From Candidatus Eremiobacteraceae bacterium (lineage in GTDB: Bacteria > Vulcanimicrobiota > Vulcanimicrobiia > Eremiobacterales > Eremiobacteraceae), in assembly GCA_035295225.1 (NCBI GenBank), contig DATGJI010000060.1, positions 1 through 64,000 of the forward strand: 64,000 nucleotides of DNA. Reading direction: 5' to 3'. A program made the translations under genes and the position numbers. The notes beneath the pieces are model-generated. The model was not told the origin of the DNA, searched no databases, and saw only the letters and a program-made list of their open reading frames with translations. Every line of letters starts with the position of its first letter. Position 1 is the first letter of the stretch. Shown here piece by piece: positions 19,202-28,241 of this stretch.

Positions 19202-19791
19202 GCGTCTACATGGCCGCCAAGGCGTTATTCCGTCCGCTGACCGCGGCGCTGTTCGCGGCGCACGCCGTCGGCGCGGACAACGTGCCCGCAACCGGTCCGC
19301 TTGTCGTGGCCGCGAACCATCGATCGTACCTTGATCCGCCGCTGCTCGGCACGTGGTTTCCCCGCGTGCTGCACTACATGGCCAAGCGGGAGCTCTTCGC
19401 AAACCCGTTGATCGGCGCGATCTTGCGCAGCGTCCACGCGTTTCCGGTCGAACGCGACCGCCCCGATCTCGGCGCGATCAAGCACGCGCTCGAAACACTG
19501 AAGCGCGGTGAGTGCGTCGGGATTTTTCCGGAAGGCAGGCGCAATCGTGACGGCGTTGCGAAAGCGCGCGGCGGCGCCGTTTTGATCGCGGCCACCGCGC
19601 GGTGCCCGATCGTGCCGGTCGGACTCGTCGGCACGGATCGCGCCGCACGCCGATTGCGCGGCGCCCGCGTTGAAGTGAGGATCGGCACACCGCTCGTCTT
19701 CCAGGGAACGGTACGAAAACCGACGAAAGTTGAAATCGAGCGGTGGACTGAAGAACTTTCGGCGTCGATCGAGCGCCTGCTGGCCGACTAA
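19198..19791 (+). CDS. plsC: 1-acyl-sn-glycerol-3-phosphate acyltransferase
   Basis: Acylates lysophosphatidate to phosphatidate at the membrane. The short 197 aa protein has the HX4D motif in ANHRSYLDPP, the substrate motif FPEGRRNRDG, and a final VPVGLVGTD block. GTG start at 19198 overlaps the cmk stop by 4 nt. A cmk-plsC-ispH order is common in Gram-positive bacteria, where these genes lie together. Confidence 0.9.
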   Translation: MSVYMAAKALFRPLTAALFAAHAVGADNVPATGPLVVAANHRSYLDPPLLGTWFPRVLHYMAKRELFANPLIGAILRSVHAFPVERDRPDLGAIKHALETLKRGECVGIFPEGRRNRDGVAKARGGAVLIAATARCPIVPVGLVGTDRAARRLRGARVEVRIGTPLVFQGTVRKPTKVEIERWTEELSASIERLLAD

Positions 19792-19796
19792 GTGAT

Positions 19797-20654
19797 ATGG
19801 AAATACTGAGAGCGCGGACTCAAGGCTTCTGCTTCGGCGTGGAACTCACGTACAAGAAGGCGCTTTCCGAGACCGCCGAACGCGACGACGTCCACACGAT
19901 GGGGAACATCGTTCACAATCCGCTTATCGTGCGCGAGCTCGATGAAAAAGGTCTGAAGAACGTCGAATCGCTTGACGATATCCAATCCGGCACGCTCTTC
20001 GTCCGCGCGCACGGCCTCGCCCCGCAAGTGATCGCGGCTGCCGAACAAAAGGGCCTGCGCGTCACCGACGCCACGTGTCCCATGGTCACGCGGACGCAGC
20101 GGCTTGCCGCGCGACTCACCGCAGAAGGGCGCAGCGTCATCATTCTCGGTGATCCGAACCATCCCGAGGTGAAGGGCATCGCCGGTCATGCGCCCGGCTG
20201 TCTCGTGCTGAACGAATGGCCAAAAGACGAGACGGAGGTGCGCCGCCTCCGGCGCATCGCGATCGTCTCGCAGAGCACGCTCAACGGCGACAAGTTCAAA
20301 GAGCTCGTCGGAAAGATCTCCGCCATCAACTACGAGGTGCGCGTCTACAACACGATATGCTCCGATACTCAGGGGCGCCAGGACTCGTCGCGCGATTTGG
20401 CGCGTGAAGTCGACACGATGGTCGTCATCGGGGGCACTCGTTCTGCGAACACGCGTCATCTCGCCGAGATCGCCGAAGCGGAGGGCGCGCGCGCCCATCT
20501 CGTTGAGAACGCCGGCGATCTGCGCCGCGAATGGTTCACGGGCGAAGAGCGCATCGGCATCGCCACCGGCGCGTCGACGCCAGGCTTCCTCGCCGATGAA
20601 GTCATCGCTCGTCTGCGCGAATGGTTTCCGGGCGCACGCGCCATCGAGGCCTGA
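19797..20654 (+). CDS. ispH: 4-hydroxy-3-methylbut-2-enyl diphosphate reductase
   Basis: Last step of the MEP isoprenoid pathway, giving IPP and DMAPP. 285 aa iron-sulfur enzyme. The three cluster cysteines are in GFCFGVE, DATCPMVTRTQ and NTICSDTQGRQ; HTMGNIVHNP carries a conserved active-site histidine. It begins 5 nt after plsC and overlaps the prenyl synthase gene, which uses its products. Confidence 0.96.
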   Translation: MEILRARTQGFCFGVELTYKKALSETAERDDVHTMGNIVHNPLIVRELDEKGLKNVESLDDIQSGTLFVRAHGLAPQVIAAAEQKGLRVTDATCPMVTRTQRLAARLTAEGRSVIILGDPNHPEVKGIAGHAPGCLVLNEWPKDETEVRRLRRIAIVSQSTLNGDKFKELVGKISAINYEVRVYNTICSDTQGRQDSSRDLAREVDTMVVIGGTRSANTRHLAEIAEAEGARAHLVENAGDLRREWFTGEERIGIATGASTPGFLADEVIARLREWFPGARAIEA

Positions 20655-21646
20655 TAGCCATCCCGAGCGCCGCGCCGCCGCTCGAGGATTTCGAGCAATA
20701 CCTTCGCCGCGCGCTTGATGACGGCGTGGGCAGCGAACCGGTCCGCGAACAACTGCGCCACCATTTCGGGGATGGACAAGACGGCGGCAGCCGTATCGGC
20801 AAGCGGCTGAGACCCAGGCTCGTTCTCGCAGCGGCGCAGGATCTCGGCGCCGACCGAGCCGATGCGATGCCCGCGTGTGCGGCGATCGAATTGCTCCACA
20901 ATTATTCGCTTATCCACGATGACATCGAAGACGGAGACAGGCTGCGCCACGGACGCGAGACGATCTGGTCCGCATTCGGACTGGCGCACGGCGTGAACTG
21001 CGGCGACGTCGTCGGCGCGCTCGCGTATCGCGCGCTGACTCCCGTTTCGGCACGCCTCGGATCGAAAACCGCGGCGCAGATGTCAGCCGCGCTTGCATCC
21101 GCGCACGTCGCGATGTGCGAAGGACAAGCGGCCGATCTTGACGCGGAGCACGGCAACCGCGTGACGGTCTCGTCATACTTCCAGACCATTGAAGGCAAGA
21201 CAGCAGCACTCTTCGCGTGTTCGGCTCGCCTCGGCGCACTCGCCGCGCGCGCTGCCGCGGCCGATGTCGAACGCTGCGCGTCGGTCGGACGCAACTTCGG
21301 TTTGCAATTTCAGATCCGCGACGACATCGCCGGGATCTGGGATGAAACTGCCGCGACGGGTAAGACGAGCGGCGGCGATATCGCCCGCCGCAAGAAAGGC
21401 TTTCCGATCGTGTGGGCGCTCGAAAAGGGACCGAGCGCCGAGCGTTCTGTGATCGAAGCGGCGTATGCCAACCCGGGCGGCGACACGGAAACGCAGACCG
21501 TCGCAGAAGTGCGCGCGGCACTTGAATCGGCCGGAGCGCGTGAAGCGAGTGAAGCGGCGGCTGCGACGTGCGCTGATGACGCACTCGAATTGGCGGCAGG
21601 ACTCAAGCACGTGACGGCCTTCGTAAAGGCGTGGAGCGGCAGGTAA
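20621..21646 (+). CDS. Polyprenyl (probably geranylgeranyl) diphosphate synthase
   Basis: Condenses IPP onto allylic diphosphates. The first Asp-rich motif is HDDIEDGD, preceded by GKRLRPRLVL. The second is QIRDDIAGIWDE rather than the usual DDxxD, followed by GKTSGGDIARRKKGFPIVWAL. This pattern resembles actinobacterial IdsA-type GGPP synthases (DDLLGIWGD ... GKP). The only ATG (20621) lies 34 nt inside ispH with a weak ribosome site, so the true start is uncertain and may be a non-ATG codon slightly downstream. Chain length cannot be read from sequence alone. Confidence 0.86.
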   Translation: MVSGRTRHRGLIAIPSAAPPLEDFEQYLRRALDDGVGSEPVREQLRHHFGDGQDGGSRIGKRLRPRLVLAAAQDLGADRADAMPACAAIELLHNYSLIHDDIEDGDRLRHGRETIWSAFGLAHGVNCGDVVGALAYRALTPVSARLGSKTAAQMSAALASAHVAMCEGQAADLDAEHGNRVTVSSYFQTIEGKTAALFACSARLGALAARAAAADVERCASVGRNFGLQFQIRDDIAGIWDETAATGKTSGGDIARRKKGFPIVWALEKGPSAERSVIEAAYANPGGDTETQTVAEVRAALESAGAREASEAAAATCADDALELAAGLKHVTAFVKAWSGR

Positions 21647-21652
21647 CGAAGC

Positions 21653-24600
21653 GTGAGTGCCGTGTCGAAGGTGAAGCAGCTAGACACGCGGTCAGAACCG
21701 CGCGCGTCTCGTGATGTCATCTGGCTGCTGATCATCCTCGCAGCCGGCCTGCTGATCCGCCTTTTGCTCTTGCCGTCGCAAGGGCACGTGACGGACATCG
21801 GCAGCTTCGAGTCGTGGACGATGGCCCTGGACAAGTATGGGTTCAAATCGTTCTACGACAAAGCCGGATTCGTGGACTACCCGCCGGGCTATCTGCTCGT
21901 GCTGTGGTGTGTCGCGAAATTCTTTGATTTCTTCCATCAGCCCACCAACTACGGTCTGCTGCTTCAGCTGTGCAAGCTGCCCGCCGTTCTGTCGGATCTC
22001 GGCATAGCGATCTTCGTCTATCTCATCGTGCGCCGACGCTGGCCGGCGGCCGCGGCTCTCACCTCGGCAGCCGTCTTCGTTCTGAACCCCGCATCGTGGT
22101 TCGTGTCGGCGTACTGGGGTCAAGCGGATTCCGTCGCCGCCGTGTTCTTGGTGCTGGCGATCTACCTCGCCGTCACGGATCAGTTCGAGTGGGCATGGGC
22201 CGCGCTTGCATTCGCGGTGCTCGTGAAGCCGCAGCCGCTCGTCACCGCCCCGCTCTTTCTCGTCTGGCAGCTGCGCGGCCGCGCGCCGTGGCGCGCTCTC
22301 TTCGCGCCGCTGATCGGAGGGCTCGTCGCATGGATAGGGTCCATGCCGTTTGCTCCGGGAAACGATCCCGCGACCGTCTTGACGTGGCTGTACGATCGCT
22401 ACCATACCGGCATCAGCGTCTATCCATATAATTCCGTCAACGCGTTCAACCTTTATTCCGTCGTGCGCGACATGTGGCAGCCGGACACCGAGATAATCCG
22501 CGTCTGCTTGCCGAGCGGCATCGCGGGCGGATGGTGCGTGCCCGGCCTCGCCTTCGCGCAATACGATTGGGGGATCGCGATCTTCGTCGTCTTGCTCGCG
22601 GCGCTGGCCTGGCGCATGTGGCGGACGGTTGCGCCGACGGCGGATCGCGCCGAAGCTGAGTACCGCTTTGCGGCTGCTTGCTTCATCGCGCTGCTCGGCT
22701 ACTTCATGCTCACGACGCGCGTGCACGAGCGCTATATGTTCTCGGCCCTTGCGGTTGCACCGCTCATCTGGAATCGAAGCGCGCTCTCGAGGGTGGCTTA
22801 CGTCGTGCTCTCGGCCACCTTCATGTTCAATCTCACGTACGCGCTACGGTACTTGTTCGCGCCAAGCGCGGACTTGAACCCGTTCGAAGTGCACATCCTC
22901 TCGTTCGTCAACGTGGTCGTGCTGTTCGCGCTTGCCGGATCGTATCTCGTCGAGGAGATGGATGTCTCGATCGCGGCCGCATTTGCGAAGTTCAAGTTCA
23001 AGACCGGCTCCCCGTCCGGCGCCTATCGTTCGGTGTTTGAGGGGTTGGTCGGATGGACGCGGCTGGACTACATCTTCGTGGCGCTGTTCATGCTCATGTC
23101 GGGCGTCATGCTCTTCACCGGGCTGCACACGCCCACCGACCGCTATTTCGACGAGATCTACTACGCGCGCGCGGCGCAGGAATATCTGCACCATCTGGAC
23201 TTGTATGAATGGACCCATCCGCCGTTCGTCAAGCTGCTCTATGCTGCGGGCGCGTGGTTCTTCCAGACATTTTTCCATCAAGGCGATCCGTTCGGAGCGC
23301 GGATGACGAGCGCCGTCTGCGGCGTCATGACGATACCGCTGCTCTACGGTTTTGCGAAGCGGCTCTTCTCTTCGACGGTAGGCGCGTGCCTCGCGGTCGT
23401 CTTGCTGATCACCGGGAATTATTGGTACGTGCAATCGCGCATCGCCCAACCCGAGATCTTCCTGGGCTTCTTCGCGCTGCTCACGCTGTACTGCGCGTAC
23501 CGGCTCATCATCGCATCGCAGATCGTCGCGCGGCCGAAGCCGGTGACGTACCCTGAAGCGCGGGGCATCTGGGCTGGAGTGGCCGCGTTTGTCGGCGTAC
23601 TCGTCTACCTGAAAGTTCAGGCGATCGTCGTGGGCAACCCCGCGACCGAGAACGCATCGCTTGTGCCGTATCTTATCGCCGTCGTCGTATTCGGAGCGGT
23701 CAGCGTCTGGCTCTTCGCACGCGACCTGGGTTATGCGCGCCGCCGCGCCGCAGTGGTGTTCGGGGACGGCGTCTCCCACGAAGGCGATTCGCTCGTGCTG
23801 CCGTCCGGCGACCGCCGGTCCTTCAAGGATGCCGCGCTCACCGACGGCGACGCGACCGTGACGTGGTCCGCGGCGGGATGCGACGTGAAGACCGCTTCGG
23901 GAACGTTGCGTCGCGGACGGGACGGCACGATCGAAGGCCGGCTCGAAGACGCCGACATTCGCGATACGCAGCCGTGGCGCTTCTGGTTCGTGGTCACGTG
24001 CCTCTCGATCGCGTGCATGGTCGCGAGCAAGTGGTACGGTCTGTTCGACCTTGCGTGTCTGTGGTTCATCGCCGCTCTCATCACCGCGCAGCAATTCCTT
24101 CCACTTCTCTGGTCAAAGGCTCGTGCCGCCACCGAGCGCTTCGCGTGGGGAAATCCCTTCGCCGCGCGCCTGCCGCTCTACATCAGCGCGATTTCGTTTG
24201 CGACGCTTGTGGTCTACGTGCTTTCGTATCTTCCGAATTACAGTCACGCCGTCCACACGGCGATGGACCCGAGCCAAGGCGGCCACAAGGGGTTTGCTGC
24301 GCTCCTTTGGCTGCAGAGCATCATGTATCACTATCACCACGATCTCGTGGCGACGCACCCGTACGCATCAGCATGGTGGACGTGGCCGTTTGAGATACGG
24401 CCGGTCTCATATTACTGGAATCCTCCGGCTCATAGTGGAGATAATCAGCTCGTCTCTGAAATCATCGCGCTGCCGAACCCGTTCGTCTGGCTTGCCGGCG
24501 TGATCACGGTTCCGGTCGCGGCGGTCTTTGCATGGCGCGAGCGGCACAAGGGCATGCTGCTCGTCACCATCGCGTATGTCTGGCAGTGGCTGCCGTGGGC

Positions 24601-24883
24601 GCTGTCCACACGCATCGACTTCGAATACAATTTCTACTCGAACACCGCGATCATCTGTCTGTGCACCACCTACGTGATGCTGCGGCTCTGGCGCGAGGGC
24701 GCGCGAGCGGACAAGACGACTCGAACCTTCACCAATCTCGTGCTTGGCGCATACGTCATGGCGTGTGCGATCGGATTTCTCTACTTCCTTCCGATTCTCA
24801 ACGCGACGCCCATCACGTGGGCGGCCTGGGATCACAAGATGTGGTTCCATTACGGCGCACCGAACTGGTATGGCTGGATATGA
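21653..24883 (+). CDS. Large two-module GT-C glycosyltransferase (PMT family C-terminal half)
   Basis: 1076 aa polytopic membrane protein starting at GTG. The N-terminal half (about residues 20-440) is one GT-C-like module with an early acidic loop (DIGSFESWTMAL), DYPPGYLLVLW and many transmembrane helices. The C-terminal half (about 460-1076) is a second module with the protein O-mannosyltransferase hallmark RYFDEIYYARAAQEYL and EWTHPPFVKLLYA. A polar beta-like insert of about 80 residues lies near residues 700-780. Likely donors are lipid-phosphate sugars. It is translationally coupled (ATGA) to a GT2 enzyme that could make the lipid-linked sugar. Confidence 0.85.
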   Translation: MSAVSKVKQLDTRSEPRASRDVIWLLIILAAGLLIRLLLLPSQGHVTDIGSFESWTMALDKYGFKSFYDKAGFVDYPPGYLLVLWCVAKFFDFFHQPTNYGLLLQLCKLPAVLSDLGIAIFVYLIVRRRWPAAAALTSAAVFVLNPASWFVSAYWGQADSVAAVFLVLAIYLAVTDQFEWAWAALAFAVLVKPQPLVTAPLFLVWQLRGRAPWRALFAPLIGGLVAWIGSMPFAPGNDPATVLTWLYDRYHTGISVYPYNSVNAFNLYSVVRDMWQPDTEIIRVCLPSGIAGGWCVPGLAFAQYDWGIAIFVVLLAALAWRMWRTVAPTADRAEAEYRFAAACFIALLGYFMLTTRVHERYMFSALAVAPLIWNRSALSRVAYVVLSATFMFNLTYALRYLFAPSADLNPFEVHILSFVNVVVLFALAGSYLVEEMDVSIAAAFAKFKFKTGSPSGAYRSVFEGLVGWTRLDYIFVALFMLMSGVMLFTGLHTPTDRYFDEIYYARAAQEYLHHLDLYEWTHPPFVKLLYAAGAWFFQTFFHQGDPFGARMTSAVCGVMTIPLLYGFAKRLFSSTVGACLAVVLLITGNYWYVQSRIAQPEIFLGFFALLTLYCAYRLIIASQIVARPKPVTYPEARGIWAGVAAFVGVLVYLKVQAIVVGNPATENASLVPYLIAVVVFGAVSVWLFARDLGYARRRAAVVFGDGVSHEGDSLVLPSGDRRSFKDAALTDGDATVTWSAAGCDVKTASGTLRRGRDGTIEGRLEDADIRDTQPWRFWFVVTCLSIACMVASKWYGLFDLACLWFIAALITAQQFLPLLWSKARAATERFAWGNPFAARLPLYISAISFATLVVYVLSYLPNYSHAVHTAMDPSQGGHKGFAALLWLQSIMYHYHHDLVATHPYASAWWTWPFEIRPVSYYWNPPAHSGDNQLVSEIIALPNPFVWLAGVITVPVAAVFAWRERHKGMLLVTIAYVWQWLPWALSTRIDFEYNFYSNTAIICLCTTYVMLRLWREGARADKTTRTFTNLVLGAYVMACAIGFLYFLPILNATPITWAAWDHKMWFHYGAPNWYGWI

Positions 24884-25599
24884 TCCAAGCGCCGCCGGCG
24901 GCGCTCGGCGTGAGCGTGTTCTTTCCGGCGTTCAACGAAGAAGCGATCATCGAGAAGACCGTTCGCGACGCGCTCGCGGCGCTCACGCCGCTCGCATCGG
25001 ATCTGGAAGTGATCGTCGTCGATGACGGCAGCGCCGACGGCACGGCATCGGTCGTGGAACGCCTAGCGGGAGAGGACGCGCGCGTGCGTCTCGTGCGTCA
25101 CGAGCGCAATCGCGGATACGGCGCTGCGCTGCGGACCGGATTCGCCGCCGCGGCGAAGGAGCTCGTATTCTTTTCAGATGCCGACGGCCAATTCGACCTG
25201 CGGGAGATCTCCGGCTTTTTGCCGTTGGCGGCGAGTGCGCCGGCGGTCGTAGGCTACCGGATAAAGCGCAACGATCCCCCGCATCGCCTCTTCATCGCCA
25301 AGACCTACAACTTGATCGTCCGGCTGGTGTTCGGATTGGCGGTGCGCGACATCGACTGCGCGTTCAAGCTGTTCCGGCGCGACGCTTTGGACGGCATCCA
25401 GCTCGAATCCAACGGCGCATTCATCAGTTCCGAACTGTTGATCAAGCTGCGGCGCCACGGGGTTCCAATCGTGGAGCGCGGCGTGCACCACTATCCTCGC
25501 ACGACAGGTTATTCAAAGGGCGCGAATGCGGGCGTCATCCTGCGCACGATCCGCGACATCATCCGGCTGCGGTTGGGCATGTCGCTCGCGCCGCGCTAA
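24880..25599 (+). CDS. GT2 family glycosyltransferase, dolichyl-phosphate-sugar synthase-like
   Basis: 239 aa cytoplasmic transferase without membrane helices. It has the GT-A fold signatures SVFFPAFNEEAIIEKTV, VIVVDDGSADGTA, HERNRGYGAALRTGF and the catalytic-region SDADGQFDLREI, then DIDCAFKLFRRDAL. The pattern matches DPM1-like polyprenyl-phosphate mannose/glucose synthases. ATG at 24880 overlaps the stop of the GT-C protein by 4 nt; the longer upstream frame is an overlap artefact. Context suggests it charges the lipid donor used by its neighbour. Confidence 0.88.
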   Translation: MIQAPPAALGVSVFFPAFNEEAIIEKTVRDALAALTPLASDLEVIVVDDGSADGTASVVERLAGEDARVRLVRHERNRGYGAALRTGFAAAAKELVFFSDADGQFDLREISGFLPLAASAPAVVGYRIKRNDPPHRLFIAKTYNLIVRLVFGLAVRDIDCAFKLFRRDALDGIQLESNGAFISSELLIKLRRHGVPIVERGVHHYPRTTGYSKGANAGVILRTIRDIIRLRLGMSLAPR

Positions 25600-25617
25600 A
25601 CGGACGAGTGCGCTGAC

Positions 25618-26382
25618 ATGTCGGGTCACTCTAAATGGCATAACATCCGCCTCCACAAGGGCAAAATCGATGCGCAACGCGCGCAGGTCTTCACGAAGAT
25701 CAGCAAAGAGATCATCGTGGCGGCCAAATCCGGCTTGCCCGATCCGGACGCCAACTTCAAACTCAAGCTCGCCGTGTCGAAGGCGCGCGAAGCGAACATG
25801 CCGATGGAGAACATCAGGCGCGCGATCGCGCGCGCGACCGGCGCCGGCAGCGGGTCGGCGACATTCGAGGCGATCCGCTACGAGGGATTCGGTCCGAGCG
25901 GCGTCGCGGTGATCGTCGACGCGGTCACCGACAATCGCAACCGCACCGCCTCCGAGATGCGCTACCTATTCTCTCGAAACCGGGGCAACCTCGGCGAGAG
26001 CGGCTCGGTCGCGTGGCAGTTCGAAGAACGCGGCGTCCTGCGATTCCCCGCCTCCGGGATCTCCCAAGACGATCTGTTGGAATTTGCGGACATCGTGGGC
26101 GTGCTGGACGTCAGTATCGAAGGCGATGAGATCGAGATCTTAACGGAGCCGGGCTCGCTTTCTGCCGCCCGTGAAGAGCTTGATCGCCGGCTTCTCGGGC
26201 CGCGCCGCGTTACATTGACATCCGCGTCCGTCGAGATGCTCCCCAAGACCACGGTCGCGCTCGGCGCAGCGGAAGCGCCCGACGTGCTGCGCCTGCTCGA
26301 CGCGCTCGATGAGCACGAAGACGTGACGCGCGTCTCGTCAAACGCCGACATCCCGGACGCGTTGATGGAGGAGCTCGCGTGA
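25618..26382 (+). CDS. yebC: YebC/PmpR/TACO1 family protein
   Basis: 254 aa. It begins with the family-diagnostic SGHSKWHNIRLHKGKIDAQR, followed by KARANMP-like KAREANMPMENIRRAI and SEMRYLFSRNRGNLGESGSV. Family members have been described as transcription regulators and as translation factors relieving ribosome stalling at proline runs; sequence does not choose between these. It is followed by an overlapping PASTA gene. Confidence 0.94.
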   Translation: MSGHSKWHNIRLHKGKIDAQRAQVFTKISKEIIVAAKSGLPDPDANFKLKLAVSKAREANMPMENIRRAIARATGAGSGSATFEAIRYEGFGPSGVAVIVDAVTDNRNRTASEMRYLFSRNRGNLGESGSVAWQFEERGVLRFPASGISQDDLLEFADIVGVLDVSIEGDEIEILTEPGSLSAAREELDRRLLGPRRVTLTSASVEMLPKTTVALGAAEAPDVLRLLDALDEHEDVTRVSSNADIPDALMEELA

Positions 26383-27521
26383 ACGGATCGGGCGACCGGC
26401 CGTCCGCGGTCGGCAAGCGCTCCGCGAAGCTCGCCGCGGAAAAAAGCCGCGTGAGAGGCAGGCGCGCCCTCGGTTGGACATGGCAGACCTACGCGCTTTG
26501 GTCAGCGCTAGGCGTCGCTGTGATCGTCGCGCTCTGGTTTGCGATCACGCTGAACGTATTTCTCGCACCCGCAGGTGCATCGGTCACCGTTCCCTCGCTC
26601 GAGGGCCTGTCGCTCTCTGAGGCGCAGACCGTCACCGCGCGCGCGCATCTTGAACTGCATACCATCGCGCGTCGCGCGGACTATCGCGTGCCCAAAGATG
26701 ACATCTTGGGCCAGCTGCCCGAGGCGGGCGAACACGTCCGCGAAGGGCGAAGCATCGACATCATCGTTTCGGACGGTGTGCCGACCGTGAAAGTGCCGAA
26801 TGTCGGCTCGATGTCGCAACGCGACGCGATCGTCGCCCTCGAGAATGCACATCTGGTCAGCGGCGCCGTCACGACGCGCGAACAGTCGGACGTCACGGCA
26901 GGCATCGTCCTCGATCAAAAGCCGGATGCGTTCACTGAAGTGCCGGCGGGCTCGAAGGTGGATCTTGTCGTCGCTCGGGGCCGGCCGCTGAAGTACGCGC
27001 CGAATTTCGTCGGCTATCCAGCAACGTTTGCAGCGGCTGCGGCGAAAGAAGCGGGCATCTCCCTCGACAAGATCACGGTGCTCGCGATCGCGCCGAATGC
27101 GAAGCCGAAGGGGATCATCGTGGCCGAAGATCCGCCGGCCGGTTCGCCGCTCTTGCCGAATCAGCGTATCTCGCTCCAAGTGAGCGGCGGCGCGCCGCCC
27201 ACACCCGCACCGTTGCCGTCGTTTCCCGTCGGCAATGCCGCGATCGACTCGCCGCCGCCGACCTCGCAGCCGTCACCGTCGCCCACCAGCGCGCTTCCGC
27301 AGCCTGAGTCTTCGCGCGGCATGCGGGTATCGGTCGCGTTGCCGGCATCGTCGTCGCCGGCGCGCGTGCGCGTCGTGCTGTTGGATGCGAAAGGTTCGCG
27401 CACGCTGTACGATCAGGATACTACCGGCGGTTTCACGTTATCGTTCGATGTGACGGTCACCGGAGCCGCGACGATTGAGACGTTCGTCAACGACGCGCTC
27501 GTGAACTCGACCGAGCTCTAG
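26379..27521 (+). CDS. PASTA-domain membrane protein
   Basis: 380 aa with a short basic cytoplasmic start and one transmembrane helix (about residues 38-62, WSALGVAVIVALWFAITLNV). About three extracytoplasmic PASTA repeats follow (first VPSLEGLSLSEAQTV; second VPNVGSMSQRDAIVAL). A Pro/Ser-rich linker and a C-terminal beta domain complete it. No kinase domain is present, so it is not a PknB-type kinase; a peptidoglycan-binding or scaffold role is inferred. GTG at 26379 follows a strong GGAGGAG and overlaps yebC by 4 nt. Confidence 0.85.
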   Translation: MNGSGDRPSAVGKRSAKLAAEKSRVRGRRALGWTWQTYALWSALGVAVIVALWFAITLNVFLAPAGASVTVPSLEGLSLSEAQTVTARAHLELHTIARRADYRVPKDDILGQLPEAGEHVREGRSIDIIVSDGVPTVKVPNVGSMSQRDAIVALENAHLVSGAVTTREQSDVTAGIVLDQKPDAFTEVPAGSKVDLVVARGRPLKYAPNFVGYPATFAAAAAKEAGISLDKITVLAIAPNAKPKGIIVAEDPPAGSPLLPNQRISLQVSGGAPPTPAPLPSFPVGNAAIDSPPPTSQPSPSPTSALPQPESSRGMRVSVALPASSSPARVRVVLLDAKGSRTLYDQDTTGGFTLSFDVTVTGAATIETFVNDALVNSTEL

Positions 27522-27554
27522 GGAATTCTCCTCGAGCGCCGCGAAAGCGACGGC

Positions 27555-28241
27555 ATGGCGGTCCATCGTGTCTCCGACCGGCGCGCATTTCGCATCGCGC
27601 CGTCGCTTCTGTCGGCGGATTTCGCCGAGATCCGGGCGCAGATCGAATTGGTCGAACGCGCGGGAGCGGATTACCTCCACATCGACGTCATGGACGGCCG
27701 CTTCGTTCCCAATATCACGTGGGGTCCGAAGATCATCAAAGATATGCGCCGGCTTTCGGCGCTGCCCTTCGACGTGCATCTCATGATCGTCGAACCGGAG
27801 CGTTACGTCGACGATTTTATCGCGGCGGGTGCGAACATCGTGACCGTGCACTGGGAAGCCACCGTGCATGCGCATCGTCTCGCGCAGCAGATCAAGACCG
27901 CGGGCGCGCGCGCCGGGCTTTCCATCAATCCCGCGACATCGGTGCGCGTCCTTGACGAGATACTGCCGTACGTCGACTTGCTGCTCGTCATGAGCGTCAA
28001 TCCGGGATTTGGCGGTCAGACGTACATCCCGACATCCACTGCGAAAATCGCTGAGGCGCGCCGCACGATTGACGAGCGCCGCCTGGATGTCGAGATCGAA
28101 GTGGACGGCGGCGTGCATGTTGACAACGTCGCCGACGTGGCGCGCGCGGGTGCGGACACGGTGGTCATGGGCGCCGGTATCTACGGCACGAAAGATCCGG
28201 CGGCCACGATCCGGCGCGTCCGCGAATTGTGCGCGCGCTGA
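27555..28241 (+). CDS. rpe: Ribulose-phosphate 3-epimerase
   Basis: Interconverts ribulose 5-phosphate and xylulose 5-phosphate. The 228 aa TIM barrel has IAPSLLSADFAEI, HIDVMDGRFVPNITWGP (metal-binding His/Asp), PFDVHLMIVEPE, MSVNPGFGGQTYIP and the phosphate-binding VMGAGIYG. It overlaps thiL by 13 nt. Confidence 0.96.
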   Translation: MAVHRVSDRRAFRIAPSLLSADFAEIRAQIELVERAGADYLHIDVMDGRFVPNITWGPKIIKDMRRLSALPFDVHLMIVEPERYVDDFIAAGANIVTVHWEATVHAHRLAQQIKTAGARAGLSINPATSVRVLDEILPYVDLLLVMSVNPGFGGQTYIPTSTAKIAEARRTIDERRLDVEIEVDGGVHVDNVADVARAGADTVVMGAGIYGTKDPAATIRRVRELCAR

